A stretch of 35,402 nucleotides of DNA from Comamonadaceae bacterium (GTDB taxonomy: Bacteria; Pseudomonadota; Gammaproteobacteria; Burkholderiales; Burkholderiaceae_C): contig CANCLK010000030.1 of NCBI GenBank assembly GCA_947378785.1, positions 1-35,402 on the forward strand. The letters run 5' to 3'. Positions 1-10,535 of this stretch are shown piece by piece. The position numbers were made by a program, and so were the translations under genes. Numbering within the stretch: position 1 is the first letter of the stretch; each line of letters begins with the position of its first letter. The notes below the pieces were generated by a model, which saw nothing but the letters and a program-made list of their open reading frames with translations, made no database searches and was not told the DNA's origin.

Positions 1-566
1 CGCTCGACATGCGCATGGACACCACCCGTGGCCAGAGCGTGGCCGAGTGGCTGGCCGATGCATCCATAGAAAGCATGACGGAGGTCATACGTGAATACGG
101 CGAAGAACGGTTTGCTGGGCAGATTGCAAAGGCGATTGATCGTCGGCGGATTGAACGGGGCCCACTTGGGAGCACCGCTGAATTGGCCGAAGTCGTGGCT
201 AGCGCGGTCAAAACCCGCGAGCCGGGTAAGGACCCTGCAACGCGCACATTTCAAGCTTTTCGGATTTTCATCAACGCCGAGCTTGAAGAGTTGCAACAAG
301 CGCTAGTCGCATCGTTAAAAGTCTTGCAACCTGGAGGACGTCTGGTGGTGATCAGTTTTCACTCGCTTGAGGATCGCATCGTTAAGCAATTCATCGCCGA
401 GCATTCGCGCGAGGTGTTTGATCGTCGCGCGCCGTTTGCTGAGCCAAAGGCGATGAAACTCAATGCGCTGGGTCGCGTCAAACCCTCCGAAGCGGAAGTC
501 ACCGGCAACCCACGCTCGCGCAGTGCCGTGATGCGCTTGGCAGAACGCACCGAGGTGGCCGCTTGA
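1..566 (+). CDS. rsmH: 16S rRNA (cytosine-1402 N4)-methyltransferase RsmH, 3' part
   Basis: RsmH (MraW) is a SAM-dependent enzyme that N4-methylates C1402 of 16S rRNA in the ribosomal P site. The gene is cut by the left edge. The reading frame is already open at base 3 with Leu-Asp before the first Met at 9, so that Met is internal (family motif DMRMDTTRG). Other family landmarks are the segment around [18 protein letters not shown] and [16 protein letters not shown]. The C-terminal end is intact and stops with TGA at 564-566. It is the usual gene just upstream of ftsL at the start of dcw clusters. About the N-terminal 40% of the protein, including the main SAM-binding motif, lies outside the window. 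Identification is firm. Confidence 0.96.
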   Translation, partial: LDMRMDTTRGQSVAEWLADASIESMTEVIREYGEERFAGQIAKAIDRRRIERGPLGSTAELAEVVASAVKTREPGKDPATRTFQAFRIFINAELEELQQALVASLKVLQPGGRLVVISFHSLEDRIVKQFIAEHSREVFDRRAPFAEPKAMKLNALGRVKPSEAEVTGNPRSRSAVMRLAERTEVAA

Positions 567-606
567 ACTTTGCCGCCTTCAGCGCAACAACCGGAGCATG
601 CCAGTC

Positions 607-900
607 ATGACCCGCGTCAATTTGTTGCTGTTGGTGGCGGTTTTGCTGACGGCGCTGTATCTGGTGCGCACGCAATACGAATCTCGTCGAATTTTTGTTG
701 AGCTTGAAAAAGCCACATCGCAGGGCCGAAAGCTGGAGCTGGACAACGAAACCCTGCAGGCTGAAAGACGCTCGCAGGCGACACCGTTGCGCGTCGACAG
801 ACTGGCCAAGGACAAGCTGCAGATGTTGTCGGCCACGGCGGCGATCACGCAATATGTGCCCTATCGTGAACCCGCAACTGCGGCCCCAGGCAAGCCATGA
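607..900 (+). CDS. ftsL: Cell division protein FtsL
   Basis: Small bitopic membrane protein of the divisome. In the family it forms a complex with FtsB and FtsQ that activates FtsW/FtsI. The product is 97 residues if it starts at 607. It has a very short cytoplasmic N-terminus, one membrane segment (about residues 4-20, rich in Leu/Val), then a periplasmic coiled-coil-like stretch (roughly 25-60) with regularly spaced Leu and charged residues. I prefer ATG 607 to the in-frame ATG at 598, because the GGAG at 593-596 lies 10 nt from 607 but only 1 nt from 598. The stop codon overlaps the ftsI start (ATGA, 897-900). Its position between rsmH and ftsI supports the call, since FtsL sequences are poorly conserved. 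Confidence 0.9.
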   Translation: MTRVNLLLLVAVLLTALYLVRTQYESRRIFVELEKATSQGRKLELDNETLQAERRSQATPLRVDRLAKDKLQMLSATAAITQYVPYREPATAAPGKP

Positions 901-2630
901 GCCGCAGCGTCCGTTACAGCTCAAGCCCACTGCTGGCCAGCAAGACGCCGGTTTGGCGCAGTAAATTTATCGTTGCCGCCATTGCTCTGGGTTTTGCGGG
1001 CTTGGCTGCACGTGCTGCGCACATCCAAATTTTCGGCAATGAATTTTTTCAACGCCAGGGTGAGGTGCGCTTTGTGCGCACGCTTGAGTTGCCTGCCAGC
1101 CGCGGTCGGATCTTGGATCGCAATGGCCTGATTCTGGCGTCGAGCGTGCCGGCACAAAGTATCTGGGCTATTCCTGAGGATGTTGTCGTCACCAAGGCGC
1201 AGTTGGTGGAGCTGGGGCGCTTGCTCGAAATGCCTGTGACAACGTTGGAGCAGCGTCTGGCTGACGAAGACAAGACCTTTGTTTGGCTGAAGCGGCAAGT
1301 CGATGAGCCGGTGGCTAAACAAATTGCTGAGCTGAATATCAAGGGTCTCTATCAGCGCAAAGAGTACAAGCGCCAGTACCCTGATGGTGAAGCGACGGCG
1401 CACGTGGTGGGTTTTGCGGACGTTGAAAACTTGGGCCAGGAAGGCATGGAGCTGACCTTCAACAAGGAACTCGGCGGCCGTGCCGGTTCGCGCCGCGTGA
1501 TCAAAGACCGACTGGGTCGCGTGATTGAAGATGTCCGTGAACAAGTGCCGCCCATCGATGGCAAAGATTTGCAGCTGTCGATCGACAGCAAGGTGCAGTT
1601 TTTCGCTTATCAAAAGTTGCGTGACACGGTGCTGACGCACAAGGCTAAGGCCGGCAGTGTGGTGGTCTTGGATGCCGTGACCGGTGAAGTACTGGCGCTG
1701 GCGAATTACCCCAGCTACATGCCGGACAAGCGCCGGAATCTCAGTGGCGAGCAGTTGCGTAATCGGGCCGTGACCGACACTTTCGAGCCCGGATCGACCA
1801 TGAAGCCGATCACGGTGGCGATGGCGCTGGAAGCCGGTCGGGTGACGCCGCAAAGCATCATTGAAACCGGGCCGGGCCGCTACACCATGGGCGGCTTCAC
1901 GATCAGCGATACGCACAACTACGGCACCTTGACGGTGGAGGGTGTGATCCAGAAGTCAAGCAACGTGGGTGCGCTGAAGATCGCGCAAAAGATGAGCCCC
2001 AATGAGATGTGGGACACCTACACCGCACTCGGCTACGGACAAAAACCACAAATTCAGTTTCGCGGTGCCGTCACTGGCCGGGTGCGTCCCTGGAAGACCT
2101 GGCGTCCAGTCGAGCAGGCCACGATGTCTTACGGTTATGGCCTGTCGGCATCGCTGTTTCAGATGGCGCATTCCTACACGGCTTTCGCCCACGATGGCCG
2201 GATCATTCCGTTGACCATGCTCAAGAGCACTGAGCCCGCCGTCGGCGTCCGGGTGTTCTCGTCTGAAAATGCGCGTGCCGTGCGCCACATGCTGCAAATG
2301 GCCGCAGCACCTGGTGGCACCGGTCAGCTGGCACAGACCGTCGGCTACTCCGTGGGCGGTAAGTCCGGCACAGCGCACAAGCAGGTCGGCAAGGGTTATG
2401 CGAGCAATAAATACCGCGCATGGTTCACCGGCATGGCGCCCATCGATACCCCGCGCATCATCGTCGCCGTGATGATCGATGAGCCCAGTAATGGCCAGTA
2501 TTTCGGTGGTGTCGTGGCCGCGCCCGTCTTCAGTGAAACAGTGCAGCAGACCTTACGCATGATGGGGTTGCCCCCTGATATGGCGGTCAAGCCGCAGATC
2601 GTTACCAACCCCGTAGAGGAGTCATTTTGA
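897..2630 (+). CDS. ftsI: Penicillin-binding protein 3, septal peptidoglycan transpeptidase FtsI
   Basis: Class B penicillin-binding protein that cross-links septal peptidoglycan as partner of FtsW. The product is 577 residues. One membrane anchor lies at about residues 23-42. An N-terminal non-catalytic domain follows, carrying the conserved RGRILDRNG motif, then the transpeptidase domain. The three active-site motifs are present: STMK at 300-303 (Ser300 nucleophile), SSN at 354-356 and KSGT at 489-492. Length and motif spacing are normal for the family. The start overlaps the ftsL stop, and the TGA (2628-2630) overlaps the TTG start of murE, so translation is probably coupled in both directions. 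Confidence 0.97.
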   Translation: MSRSVRYSSSPLLASKTPVWRSKFIVAAIALGFAGLAARAAHIQIFGNEFFQRQGEVRFVRTLELPASRGRILDRNGLILASSVPAQSIWAIPEDVVVTKAQLVELGRLLEMPVTTLEQRLADEDKTFVWLKRQVDEPVAKQIAELNIKGLYQRKEYKRQYPDGEATAHVVGFADVENLGQEGMELTFNKELGGRAGSRRVIKDRLGRVIEDVREQVPPIDGKDLQLSIDSKVQFFAYQKLRDTVLTHKAKAGSVVVLDAVTGEVLALANYPSYMPDKRRNLSGEQLRNRAVTDTFEPGSTMKPITVAMALEAGRVTPQSIIETGPGRYTMGGFTISDTHNYGTLTVEGVIQKSSNVGALKIAQKMSPNEMWDTYTALGYGQKPQIQFRGAVTGRVRPWKTWRPVEQATMSYGYGLSASLFQMAHSYTAFAHDGRIIPLTMLKSTEPAVGVRVFSSENARAVRHMLQMAAAPGGTGQLAQTVGYSVGGKSGTAHKQVGKGYASNKYRAWFTGMAPIDTPRIIVAVMIDEPSNGQYFGGVVAAPVFSETVQQTLRMMGLPPDMAVKPQIVTNPVEESF

Positions 2631-4135
2631 ACACTCACAAGCATAAAGCGCTCACCACGCCTAAAGAGGCAGCGCGCTGGTTGCGGCAAAACGTCAGCGG
2701 GACCTTGGTGGCAGACAGTCGACGCGTGAAACCTGGTGATGGCTTTCTGGCTTGGCCCGGTGCAGCCAATGATGCTCGGCGTTTTGTGCCGGAGGTATTG
2801 GCCGCCGGTGCAACGGCGTGTCTGGTGGAAGCTGAAGACGCACCCATCGAAAGTCTGGTCGATGAACGCGTGGCTACTTACGCGGGCCTCAAAAGTGCTG
2901 CCGCACCGATTGCTGCGGCCTTCTTTTCTGAACCAAGCCTGGAGTTGTCGGTCGTCGCCGTCACCGGCACCAACGGTAAAACGTCCACCGCCTGGTGGAT
3001 GGCCGAAGCACTGAGTCAGCTTGGCCAGCACTGCGCTGTGGTGGGCACTTTGGGTATTGGTGAGCCCGGTGCGCTGGTCTTCAATGGCTTGACGACGCCC
3101 GACCCGGTGCTGTTTCAAGAGCAACTGCGCTGCTTGGTGGATGAGGGTTTTGTGGCTTGCGCCGTTGAGGCCTCATCGATTGGTATGGAGGAGCGCCGGC
3201 TAGACGCGACGCAGGTACACACCGCCATCTTCACCAACTTCACGCAAGACCATCTGGATTACCACGGCACCATGGCCGCTTATTGGGCGGCCAAAGAACA
3301 GTTGTTTTACTGGCCGGGTCTGCAAGCCGCGGTGGTGAATATTGACGATCCGCGCGGTGCTGAATTGGCAAACGTGTTGACGACGGAAAAAATAGATCTC
3401 TGGACGATCTCATGCACCGGCCCAGCGCGTCTTGCGGCACGCTCGATTCAGTACGGTCTCAACTCCCTGAGTTTTGAAGTGGTTGAAGGCGAGACGGTTT
3501 GCCAGATGACGGCGCCCGTTGTTGGGGACTTCAATGTCTCGAATTTGCTAGGTGTGATCGGCGCTTTGCGCAGTCTCGGTTTGCCACTGAAGGCGATTGC
3601 TGCTGTTGGTGCCAATTTGAGCCCGGTGCCGGGTCGCATGGAAACGCTGACAGCAGAAGCTGCGCCCTTGGTCGTGATTGATTACGCGCACACGCCAGAC
3701 GCACTGGAGAAAACACTGCAAGCGCTCAAGCCGCAAGCGCAAAGCCGCGGTGGAAAACTCTGGTGCTTGTTTGGCTGCGGCGGTGACCGGGACGTCAGCA
3801 AGCGTCCCTTGATGGGCGCTGTTGCCAGCCGCCATGCCGATTACACGGTGTTGACCAGTGACAACCCACGCAGCGAAAAAGCGGGCGACATCGTGGCGCA
3901 AATTCTGGTGGGCATGCCAGCGTCTGCAGCCGTTCTTCAGCAGCCTGACCGGGCGCTAGCCATTGCGGCTGCATTGCAGCAGGCCGCGCCACAAGATGTG
4001 GTGCTGATCGCCGGCAAAGGACATGAAAGCTACCAAGACATTCAGGGTGTGCGCCGCCCTTTCTCCGACCGAACTGAAGCTGAACTGGCATTGGCGGTTT
4101 ACACAAAAAACGCAGGCAACGCTCACAAGCCATGA
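2627..4135 (+). CDS. murE: UDP-MurNAc-L-Ala-D-Glu:meso-diaminopimelate ligase MurE
   Basis: Cytoplasmic ATP-dependent ligase that adds the third residue to the peptidoglycan stem peptide. The product is 502 residues with the three-domain Mur ligase layout. The ATP-binding loop GTNGKT is at 114-119 (Lys118). The DNPR motif at 412-415 is the signature for meso-diaminopimelate rather than lysine, so the wall should be of the A1-gamma type. The start codon is TTG at 2627, overlapping the ftsI stop as TTGA. A strong GAGGAG ribosome binding site at 2616-2621 sits about 5 nt upstream and fixes this start. The end overlaps murF by ATGA (4132-4135). In some betaproteobacteria murE and murF are fused; here they are separate genes. 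Confidence 0.97.
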   Translation: MNTHKHKALTTPKEAARWLRQNVSGTLVADSRRVKPGDGFLAWPGAANDARRFVPEVLAAGATACLVEAEDAPIESLVDERVATYAGLKSAAAPIAAAFFSEPSLELSVVAVTGTNGKTSTAWWMAEALSQLGQHCAVVGTLGIGEPGALVFNGLTTPDPVLFQEQLRCLVDEGFVACAVEASSIGMEERRLDATQVHTAIFTNFTQDHLDYHGTMAAYWAAKEQLFYWPGLQAAVVNIDDPRGAELANVLTTEKIDLWTISCTGPARLAARSIQYGLNSLSFEVVEGETVCQMTAPVVGDFNVSNLLGVIGALRSLGLPLKAIAAVGANLSPVPGRMETLTAEAAPLVVIDYAHTPDALEKTLQALKPQAQSRGGKLWCLFGCGGDRDVSKRPLMGAVASRHADYTVLTSDNPRSEKAGDIVAQILVGMPASAAVLQQPDRALAIAAALQQAAPQDVVLIAGKGHESYQDIQGVRRPFSDRTEAELALAVYTKNAGNAHKP

Positions 4136-5532
4136 TGACTTTGGCCCAGGCTCAACAACATTTGCCCATGGCGACATTGGTGGGGGATGCGTCAGTGCGT
4201 TTTTCGCGCGTGCACACCGATACACGCAGCCTGCGCGCCGGAGATTTGTTTGTAGCGTTGAAGGGCGAGCGCTTTGATGCGCATGATTTTTTAAATCAGG
4301 CAACGTCGCACGGCGCCGTGGCTGCGTTGGCGGAGCATGGCTTGGCTGAAGCGGGTTTGTCTGGCCTGCAAGTGCCTGATGCAAAAACAGCGTTGGGCCA
4401 GTTGGCCGCCGGTTGGCGTACGCAGTTTTCGTTGCCCTTGATTGCTGTCACGGGCAGCAACGGAAAAACCACCGTGACGCAAATGATCGCCTCCATCCTG
4501 CGTGCCTTCAAGGGCGATCAGGCCTTTGCCACCGAAGGCAATTTCAACAACGACATTGGCGTGCCGTTGACCCTCCTGCGTTTGCGCGCCAGTCATGCCG
4601 TGGGTGTGGTCGAGCTGGGCATGAACCACCCGGGCGAGATCGCCGGTCTGGCCGCCATGGCGAAGCCGACCGCAGCACTGGTCAACAACGCCCAACGCGA
4701 ACACCTCGAATTCATGGCCAGTGTTGAGGCGGTGGCAAGTGAAAACGGTGCTGTTCTAAATGCGCTGCCGGCTGATGGCGTCGCCGTTTTTCCAGCAGAC
4801 GATGAGCACACGCCGCTGTGGCGCGCATTGGCTGGAACGCGCCGCGTCATGACGTTCGCACTCACAGGTCAAGCCGACGTGACGGGTTCCGCAGAATGGA
4901 CCGGCAAGCTCTGGCAAGTGAAGGCACAGACGCCGATCGGGCCCGTCAGCTTTGCTCTGAATGTGGCTGGTCGCCACAACGTGAAAAACGCATTGGCGGC
5001 GACCGCTTGCGCGTTGGCTGCTGGCGTTCCGCTGAGCGGCATCGCGGCAGGGCTCTCTGCATTCTTACCTGTTAAAGGTCGCTCACGCGCGCTGGCGCTG
5101 ACCTTGGGTGGCCGCGCGCTGATCTTGATTGACGACAGTTACAACGCGAATCCAGATTCAGTGCGGGCCGCGATTGATGTGCTGGCTGAGTTGCCCGGAC
5201 CGCGTTTGCTGGTGCTGGGTGACATGGGCGAAGTCGGCGACAACGGTCCCGAATTTCATGCAGAGATCGGCGCACATGCGCTGCAACGCGGCATTGATCA
5301 ATTGGTCTGTACCGGCGACCTGATGCGTCACGCGGCGAAGGCATTCACGGGTGCGCGTCACCACACCACCTTCGAAGCCTTGCTGGCTGACGTTCAGAAA
5401 GCCTTGCCCGGTTGCGCCAGTGTGCTGGTCAAAGGCTCGCGCTTCATGAAGATGGAGCGTGTAGTTGACGCGATCTCAACGCAAGCCGGCGCTGATGTCA
5501 CTGCCGTTCAAAAGGAGCAAGCATGTTCTTAA
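4132..5532 (+). CDS. murF: UDP-MurNAc-tripeptide:D-alanyl-D-alanine ligase MurF
   Basis: Adds the D-Ala-D-Ala dipeptide to UDP-MurNAc-tripeptide, completing the cytoplasmic pentapeptide precursor. The product is 466 residues. The Mur ligase P-loop GSNGKTT is at 108-114 (Lys112). The central-domain segment [12 protein letters not shown] and the C-terminal [12 protein letters not shown] motif are typical of MurF and separate it from MurE. The dipeptide it uses would be made by Ddl, encoded about 6.4 kb downstream in the same run of genes. The start overlaps the murE stop by 4 nt. The 3' end overlaps mraY by 10 nt, and the mraY ribosome binding site lies inside the last murF codons. Confidence 0.97.
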   Translation: MMTLAQAQQHLPMATLVGDASVRFSRVHTDTRSLRAGDLFVALKGERFDAHDFLNQATSHGAVAALAEHGLAEAGLSGLQVPDAKTALGQLAAGWRTQFSLPLIAVTGSNGKTTVTQMIASILRAFKGDQAFATEGNFNNDIGVPLTLLRLRASHAVGVVELGMNHPGEIAGLAAMAKPTAALVNNAQREHLEFMASVEAVASENGAVLNALPADGVAVFPADDEHTPLWRALAGTRRVMTFALTGQADVTGSAEWTGKLWQVKAQTPIGPVSFALNVAGRHNVKNALAATACALAAGVPLSGIAAGLSAFLPVKGRSRALALTLGGRALILIDDSYNANPDSVRAAIDVLAELPGPRLLVLGDMGEVGDNGPEFHAEIGAHALQRGIDQLVCTGDLMRHAAKAFTGARHHTTFEALLADVQKALPGCASVLVKGSRFMKMERVVDAISTQAGADVTAVQKEQACS

Positions 5533-6701
5533 GTCTGGCCCAGTGGCTGCAGTCCATGTCGCCTGAATTCGGATTTTTCCGGGTCTTCCAGTACCTGACC
5601 TTGCGCGCTGTCATGGCGGCGCTCACGGCCTTGCTGATTGGCCTGATCGCAGGTCCCTTTGTGATTCGTCGTCTGATCGAATTGAAGATCGGCCAACCGA
5701 TCCGTGAATACGCCATGCAGACGCATCTGAGTAAAAGTGGCACGCCGACCATGGGCGGCGTTTTGGTGTTGTTGGCGATTGCCATCTCGACGCTGCTGTG
5801 GTCTGACTTGAGTAACCGCTTTGTCTGGATCGTGCTGCTGGTGACGCTGGGTTTCGGTGCCATTGGCTGGGCTGATGACTGGCGCAAAGTGGTGCACAAA
5901 GACCCTGAAGGCATGCGCTCACGCGACAAGTATTTGTGGCAATCACTGATAGGACTGGTGGCCGCTCTTTACCTGGTGTTCAGTATTTCGGAAAGCTCTA
6001 ACCTTCGCGTGCTCGAGCTCTTCACGGGCTGGGTGAAGTCGGGTTTTGATGTGAACCTTCCACCCAAGGCCGGTCTGTTGCTACCCTTCTTCAAGGAAGT
6101 CAGCTACCCGTTGGGTGTGTTCGGTTTTGTCATCCTCACCTACTTGGTGATCGTGGGTTCTAGCAATGCCGTCAACCTGACCGACGGGCTTGATGGCTTG
6201 GCCATCATGCCGGTGGTGATGGTCGGCTCGGCGCTGGGAATTTTTGCCTACGTGACGGGTAGCTCGGTTTATTCCAAGTATCTGTTTTTCCCCTACATTC
6301 CCGGTGCGGGTGAGTTGCTGATTTTTTGCGCCGCCATGGCGGGTGCTGGCTTGGCCTTCTTGTGGTTCAACACCCACCCAGCCCAAGTCTTCATGGGCGA
6401 CGTTGGCGCGCTGGCGCTGGGCGCTGCGCTTGGCACCATCGCAGTGATCGTGCGGCAAGAAATCGTGCTGGCCATCATGGGCGGCATTTTCGTGGTCGAG
6501 GCCTTGTCGGTCATGCTGCAGGTGACCTATTTCAAATACACCAAACGCAAATATGGCACGGGCAGGCGCATCTTGAAGATGGCCCCGCTGCACCATCATT
6601 TTGAGAAAAGCGGTTGGAAAGAAACACAAGTGGTGGTGCGTTTCTGGATCATCACCATGCTGCTCTGCCTGGTCGGTTTGTCGACTCTGAAACTGCGATG
6701 A
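5523..6701 (+). CDS. mraY: Phospho-N-acetylmuramoyl-pentapeptide transferase MraY
   Basis: Integral membrane enzyme that transfers phospho-MurNAc-pentapeptide to undecaprenyl phosphate, forming lipid I on the inner face of the cytoplasmic membrane. The product is 392 residues, mostly hydrophobic, with about ten predicted membrane segments. Family motifs seen: the Asp pair in [29 protein letters not shown], and the His cluster [11 protein letters not shown] near the C-terminus. An AAGGAG at 5512-5517, 5 nt before the ATG, fixes the start. The stop overlaps the murD start (ATGA, 6698-6701). Confidence 0.97.
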   Translation: MFLSLAQWLQSMSPEFGFFRVFQYLTLRAVMAALTALLIGLIAGPFVIRRLIELKIGQPIREYAMQTHLSKSGTPTMGGVLVLLAIAISTLLWSDLSNRFVWIVLLVTLGFGAIGWADDWRKVVHKDPEGMRSRDKYLWQSLIGLVAALYLVFSISESSNLRVLELFTGWVKSGFDVNLPPKAGLLLPFFKEVSYPLGVFGFVILTYLVIVGSSNAVNLTDGLDGLAIMPVVMVGSALGIFAYVTGSSVYSKYLFFPYIPGAGELLIFCAAMAGAGLAFLWFNTHPAQVFMGDVGALALGAALGTIAVIVRQEIVLAIMGGIFVVEALSVMLQVTYFKYTKRKYGTGRRILKMAPLHHHFEKSGWKETQVVVRFWIITMLLCLVGLSTLKLR

Positions 6702-8215
6702 AAAATCTGGCGAATCAACATGTCTTGGTGCTGGGGCTCGGCTTGTCCGGTCTGGCGCTGGCACGTTGGTGCGCGCGTCATGGCAGCCGCGTGACGGTGG
6801 CCGACACCCGGGCGGCACCGCCGCAGTTGGCCGCCTTGCAGCAAGAGTGGCCAACGGTGACATTTGTGGCGGGAGATTTTGCTGACCTGATGCAACGCGG
6901 CGAGCCATTCGATTTAATTTTGCGCAGCCCGGGTCTGTCTCCTGCTGACATCGCACCCGTGCTGCATCCTGCTAAAGAGCAAGGCGTGGCTTGCGGCAAT
7001 GAACTCAGTTTGTTTGCAGAAGCCCTGCGAGAGCTGGGCGAACCACCTGCGGACGCACCTGTTGAGACGCTCGGCTACCACCCTAAGGTCATCGCGATCA
7101 CCGGCACCAATGGCAAAACAACGGTCACCTCGCTGACCGGGCAACTGGTGCAGCGCGCCGGAAAAAGCGTGGCGGTGGCTGGCAATATCGGCCCCACACT
7201 GCTGGACACCTTGTCGGCCTGCATCGACAGCGGCGAGCTGCCCGAGGTCTGGGTGCTTGAGCTGTCCAGCTTTCAGTTGGACGAGGTCATGGGTTTTGAA
7301 CCGAGCGTGGCCACCGTGCTGAACATCAGCCAGGACCATCTTGACTGGCATGGTTCGATGGCCGCTTACGTGCGCGCCAAGTCAGCCGTTTACGGCGGCA
7401 GCGGTGTCATGCTGCTGAACCGAGATGACCCTCAGGTCATGGCAGTTGTGCCGGCGCTTGTCAAAGGCAAGCAGCTGCGCAACGTTCAAACTTTTGGTGC
7501 CGGTGTACCGCAAAGTCCAGGCGACTACGGCATTGAGACCGCCAACGGCATGGCTTGGTTGGTGCGGGCGGCCGAGGCCGACGAAACCATCAAGCGTCGA
7601 CGTGACGAAGAAATTCCTCTGTATGTGCAGCGCTTGATGCCCGTTGATGCCTTGCGCATTCGCGGTCGGCACAACGCGACCAATGCGCTGGCCGCCTTGG
7701 GCCTGGCGAACGCCATTGGCTGCACGATGGCGCCGTTGTTGCACGGTCTGCGCGACTACCGTGGTGAACCGCACCGACTGGAGTCGGTCGCCGTGGTGAA
7801 CGAAGTTGAATATTTTGACGACAGCAAAGGCACCAATGTGGGGGCCACCGTTGCGGCCTTGAATGGGTTGGGACCGGATCGTCGTCTGGTGTTGATTCTG
7901 GGTGGTGAAGGCAAGGGACAAGACTTTTCTCCACTGGCCGAGCCGGTCGCGCGTTATGTCCGCGCTGTGGTGCTGATCGGGCGCGATGCGCCTTTGATAC
8001 AAGCCGCGCTCGAAGATACCGGTGTGGACGTGCTGCCAGCTGATTCGATGGCGGTCGCCGTTGATCTCGCTGCCGGCGTGGCGCAGGCCGGCGATGCCGT
8101 GCTGATGTCGCCAGCCTGCGCCAGCTTTGACATGTTCGATAACTATGAGCATCGCGCGAAGGTGTTCTGTGAGGCAGTGCAAACACTGGCGCTGGACGCG
8201 GGAGTTTGCACATGA
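6698..8215 (+). CDS. murD: UDP-MurNAc-L-alanine:D-glutamate ligase MurD
   Basis: Cytoplasmic ligase adding D-glutamate, the second residue of the stem peptide. The product is 505 residues from ATG 6698. The open frame extends 28 codons further upstream, but that part lies inside mraY, and the ATGA overlap with the mraY stop marks 6698 as the start. The N-terminal Rossmann-like UDP-binding segment begins [16 protein letters not shown]. The P-loop GTNGKTT is at 136-142 (Lys140). The C-terminal domain contains the DDSKGTN motif typical of MurD. It is longer than the roughly 440 residues of the E. coli enzyme. The extra length seems spread over loops, for example around residues 280-305. Confidence 0.97.
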   Translation: MKNLANQHVLVLGLGLSGLALARWCARHGSRVTVADTRAAPPQLAALQQEWPTVTFVAGDFADLMQRGEPFDLILRSPGLSPADIAPVLHPAKEQGVACGNELSLFAEALRELGEPPADAPVETLGYHPKVIAITGTNGKTTVTSLTGQLVQRAGKSVAVAGNIGPTLLDTLSACIDSGELPEVWVLELSSFQLDEVMGFEPSVATVLNISQDHLDWHGSMAAYVRAKSAVYGGSGVMLLNRDDPQVMAVVPALVKGKQLRNVQTFGAGVPQSPGDYGIETANGMAWLVRAAEADETIKRRRDEEIPLYVQRLMPVDALRIRGRHNATNALAALGLANAIGCTMAPLLHGLRDYRGEPHRLESVAVVNEVEYFDDSKGTNVGATVAALNGLGPDRRLVLILGGEGKGQDFSPLAEPVARYVRAVVLIGRDAPLIQAALEDTGVDVLPADSMAVAVDLAAGVAQAGDAVLMSPACASFDMFDNYEHRAKVFCEAVQTLALDAGVCT

Positions 8216-9456
8216 GCATCAGTGCACGTTTGGGTGGCTGGTTCGGCTCAGCGCAGGCTGGTGGTGAGACGCTCCCTGTGCGCACGAGTCTGGGCCGTGT
8301 CAGCAACTCTGCGCCAGTGCGCCTGCTGGGCTTTGACCAAGCACTGGTGTGTGTGACGCTGGCACTCGTGCTGTGGGGTTTGATCATGGTGTATTCGGCT
8401 TCCATCGCGATGCCGGACAACCCAAGGTTCTCCCGTTACGCGCACAACCACTTTTTGATTCGACACATTCTGTCTGTGTGCCTCGCCTTGGTTGTGGCGT
8501 TCGTTACCTTTCAAGTCCCCTTGGCGGCTTGGGAAAAGTTCGCTCCCTGGCTGTTCATTGGCTCTCTGGTGCTGCTCGGACTGGTGCTGCTGCCTTTTAT
8601 TGGCAAGGGTGTGAACGGCGCACGCCGCTGGATTTCGCTGGGCTTCATGAACTTTCAGCCCTCTGAGCTGGCCAAGTTCGCCGTCTTGATTTATGCGGCC
8701 GACTACATGGTCCGCAAGATGGATGTGAAGGAACGTTTCTTTCGCGCCGTCTTGCCGATGGCTGCGGCCGTGGCTGTGGTCGGGGTGTTGCTGCTGGCAG
8801 AACCCGACATGGGCGCCTTCATGGTGATCTCGGTCATCGCCATGGGCATTCTTTTTCTGGGCGGTGTCAACGCGCGCATGTTCTTCGCTATTTCGGCTGT
8901 CGTTGTGATTGCCTTTGGCTTGATGGTGGCGCTGAGCGAATGGCGTCGAGACCGAATTTTTGCTTACCTTGATCCTTGGGATGCCAAGCATGCACTGGGC
9001 AAGGGTTACCAGTTGACCCATTCGCTGATCGCCTTTGGCCGTGGCGAATTTTTTGGTGTTGGGCTGGGTGGCAGTGTTGAGAAGCTGCACTGGTTGCCTG
9101 AAGCTCATACCGACTTTTTGCTGGCGGTGATCGGTGAAGAGTTTGGCCTGCTCGGTGTCCTCACCTTGCTCGGACTTTTCCTGTGGTTGACGCGACGCCT
9201 CATTCACATCGGTCGCCAGTCGATTGCGCTGGACCGCTTGTTTGCAGGTTTGGTGGCGCAAGGGGTTGGCATCTGGATCGGCTTTCAGGCCTTCATCAAC
9301 ATGGGTGTGAATTTGGGCGCTTTGCCGACCAAGGGACTGACACTGCCTTTGATGAGTTACGGTGGCTCTGCCATTCTCATGAATCTTGTGGCGCTGGCTG
9401 TGGTGCTGCGCATTGATTATGAAAATCGCGTACTGATGCGAGGCGGCCGACTATGA
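8212..9456 (+). CDS. ftsW: SEDS-family septal peptidoglycan glycosyltransferase FtsW
   Basis: Polytopic membrane protein that polymerises lipid II at the septum together with FtsI. The product is 414 residues. It has a hydrophilic N-terminal tail of about 35 residues and then roughly ten membrane segments. SEDS landmarks include [22 protein letters not shown], the periplasmic motif [14 protein letters not shown], and the C-terminal [17 protein letters not shown] chose ATG 8212 over the in-frame TTG at 8206: GGGAG at 8200-8204 is 7 nt from 8212 but 1 nt from the TTG, and 8212 gives the ATGA overlap with murD. A second SEDS gene, rodA, lies at 22711. Confidence 0.96.
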   Translation: MSISARLGGWFGSAQAGGETLPVRTSLGRVSNSAPVRLLGFDQALVCVTLALVLWGLIMVYSASIAMPDNPRFSRYAHNHFLIRHILSVCLALVVAFVTFQVPLAAWEKFAPWLFIGSLVLLGLVLLPFIGKGVNGARRWISLGFMNFQPSELAKFAVLIYAADYMVRKMDVKERFFRAVLPMAAAVAVVGVLLLAEPDMGAFMVISVIAMGILFLGGVNARMFFAISAVVVIAFGLMVALSEWRRDRIFAYLDPWDAKHALGKGYQLTHSLIAFGRGEFFGVGLGGSVEKLHWLPEAHTDFLLAVIGEEFGLLGVLTLLGLFLWLTRRLIHIGRQSIALDRLFAGLVAQGVGIWIGFQAFINMGVNLGALPTKGLTLPLMSYGGSAILMNLVALAVVLRIDYENRVLMRGGRL

Positions 9457-10535
9457 CGCGTCCTCATACCGCTCTCGTCATGGCCGGTGGGACAGGCGGC
9501 CATATTTTTCCGGGCTTGGCTGTGGCTGACGCCTTGCGCGATCGAGGATGGCAGGTGCACTGGTTGGGTGGCAAGGGCCGGGTCGAACAGCCGAGCATGG
9601 AAAGCCAGCTGGTGCCGGCACGTGGCATCGCCTTTGAAGCGATTGATTTTTCAGGTGTTCGCGGCAAGGGTCTGCTGACGCTGGCCTTGCTGCCACTGCG
9701 TTTGCTGCAGGCCTTTTGGCAAAGTATTCAGGTGGTGCGCCGGGTCAAGCCCGATGTGGTCATCGGCTTGGGCGGTTACGTCAGTTTTCCGGGCGGCATG
9801 ATGGCTGTGCTGCTGGGCAAACCGCTGATCTTGCATGAGCAAAATTCGGTGGCCGGCATGGCCAACCGCGTGCTCGCGGGTGTGGCGGACCGAATCTTCA
9901 CCGCCTTTCCGAATGTCTTCAACAAAGCCGACTGGGTTGGCAATCCTTTGCGCACAGCCTTCACGCAACACGCTGAACCGGCCCTGCGATTCGCCGGCCG
10001 CAGCGGTCCACTCAAGCTGTTGGTGGTGGGCGGTAGTTTGGGGGCGCGGGCACTGAATGAGCTGGTACCCAAAGCGCTGGCGCTGATGAGCGCGGCCAGC
10101 CGGCCGCAAGTGGTTCATCAAAGTGGTGCTCAACAACTTGAGGCGTTGCGCAGCAACTATGCACAGGCCGGCGTGGCGGCTGAGTTGACGCCTTTCATTG
10201 ACGACACAGCACAAGCGTTTGCGGATGCAGACCTCATCATTGGCCGCGCTGGCGCCAGCACGGTGACAGAGATTGCCGCAGTAGGCGCAGCGGCAATCTT
10301 TGTGCCGTTCCCTGCTGCTGTGGATGACCACCAAACACGCAATGCCCACTTTCTGGTCGAGGCTGGCGGTGGTTGGTTGATGCAACAGTCCGACCTGACG
10401 CCTGAAGGCTTGGCCGGCTTGCTGCAAACCATGACGCGCACCTGCCTTTTGAAGCGGGCCGAGGCCGCGCATCAAATGAAAAAAATCAATGCCACGGCGA
10501 GTGTCGTCGCGGCCTGTGAGGAACTGGCTCGATGA
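9453..10535 (+). CDS. murG: Lipid II synthase MurG (GlcNAc transferase)
   Basis: Peripheral membrane glycosyltransferase (GT28 family) that adds GlcNAc from UDP-GlcNAc to lipid I, giving lipid II on the inner face of the membrane. The product is 360 residues. The N-terminal glycine-rich motif GGTGGH is at 12-17. Further family segments are [26 protein letters not shown] and, in the C-terminal donor-binding domain, [15 protein letters not shown]. It overlaps ftsW (ATGA, 9453-9456) and murC (ATGA, 10532-10535). Length and motifs are normal. Confidence 0.97.
   Translation: MTRPHTALVMAGGTGGHIFPGLAVADALRDRGWQVHWLGGKGRVEQPSMESQLVPARGIAFEAIDFSGVRGKGLLTLALLPLRLLQAFWQSIQVVRRVKPDVVIGLGGYVSFPGGMMAVLLGKPLILHEQNSVAGMANRVLAGVADRIFTAFPNVFNKADWVGNPLRTAFTQHAEPALRFAGRSGPLKLLVVGGSLGARALNELVPKALALMSAASRPQVVHQSGAQQLEALRSNYAQAGVAAELTPFIDDTAQAFADADLIIGRAGASTVTEIAAVGAAAIFVPFPAAVDDHQTRNAHFLVEAGGGWLMQQSDLTPEGLAGLLQTMTRTCLLKRAEAAHQMKKINATASVVAACEELAR

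Noticed and set aside
921..1916. 331-codon open frame on the - strand opposite ftsI
   Set aside because: Shadow of a gene with intact PBP motifs; no recognisable protein features.
2627..5532. Possible MurE-MurF fusion as in some betaproteobacteria
   Set aside because: murE ends with a TGA at 4133-4135 in the ATGA overlap and murF has its own ATG in a different frame; they are separate genes.
8248..9261. 337-codon open frame on the - strand opposite ftsW
   Set aside because: Composition full of His, Gln and Arg, the typical antisense of hydrophobic membrane-protein codons; no ribosome binding site or motif.
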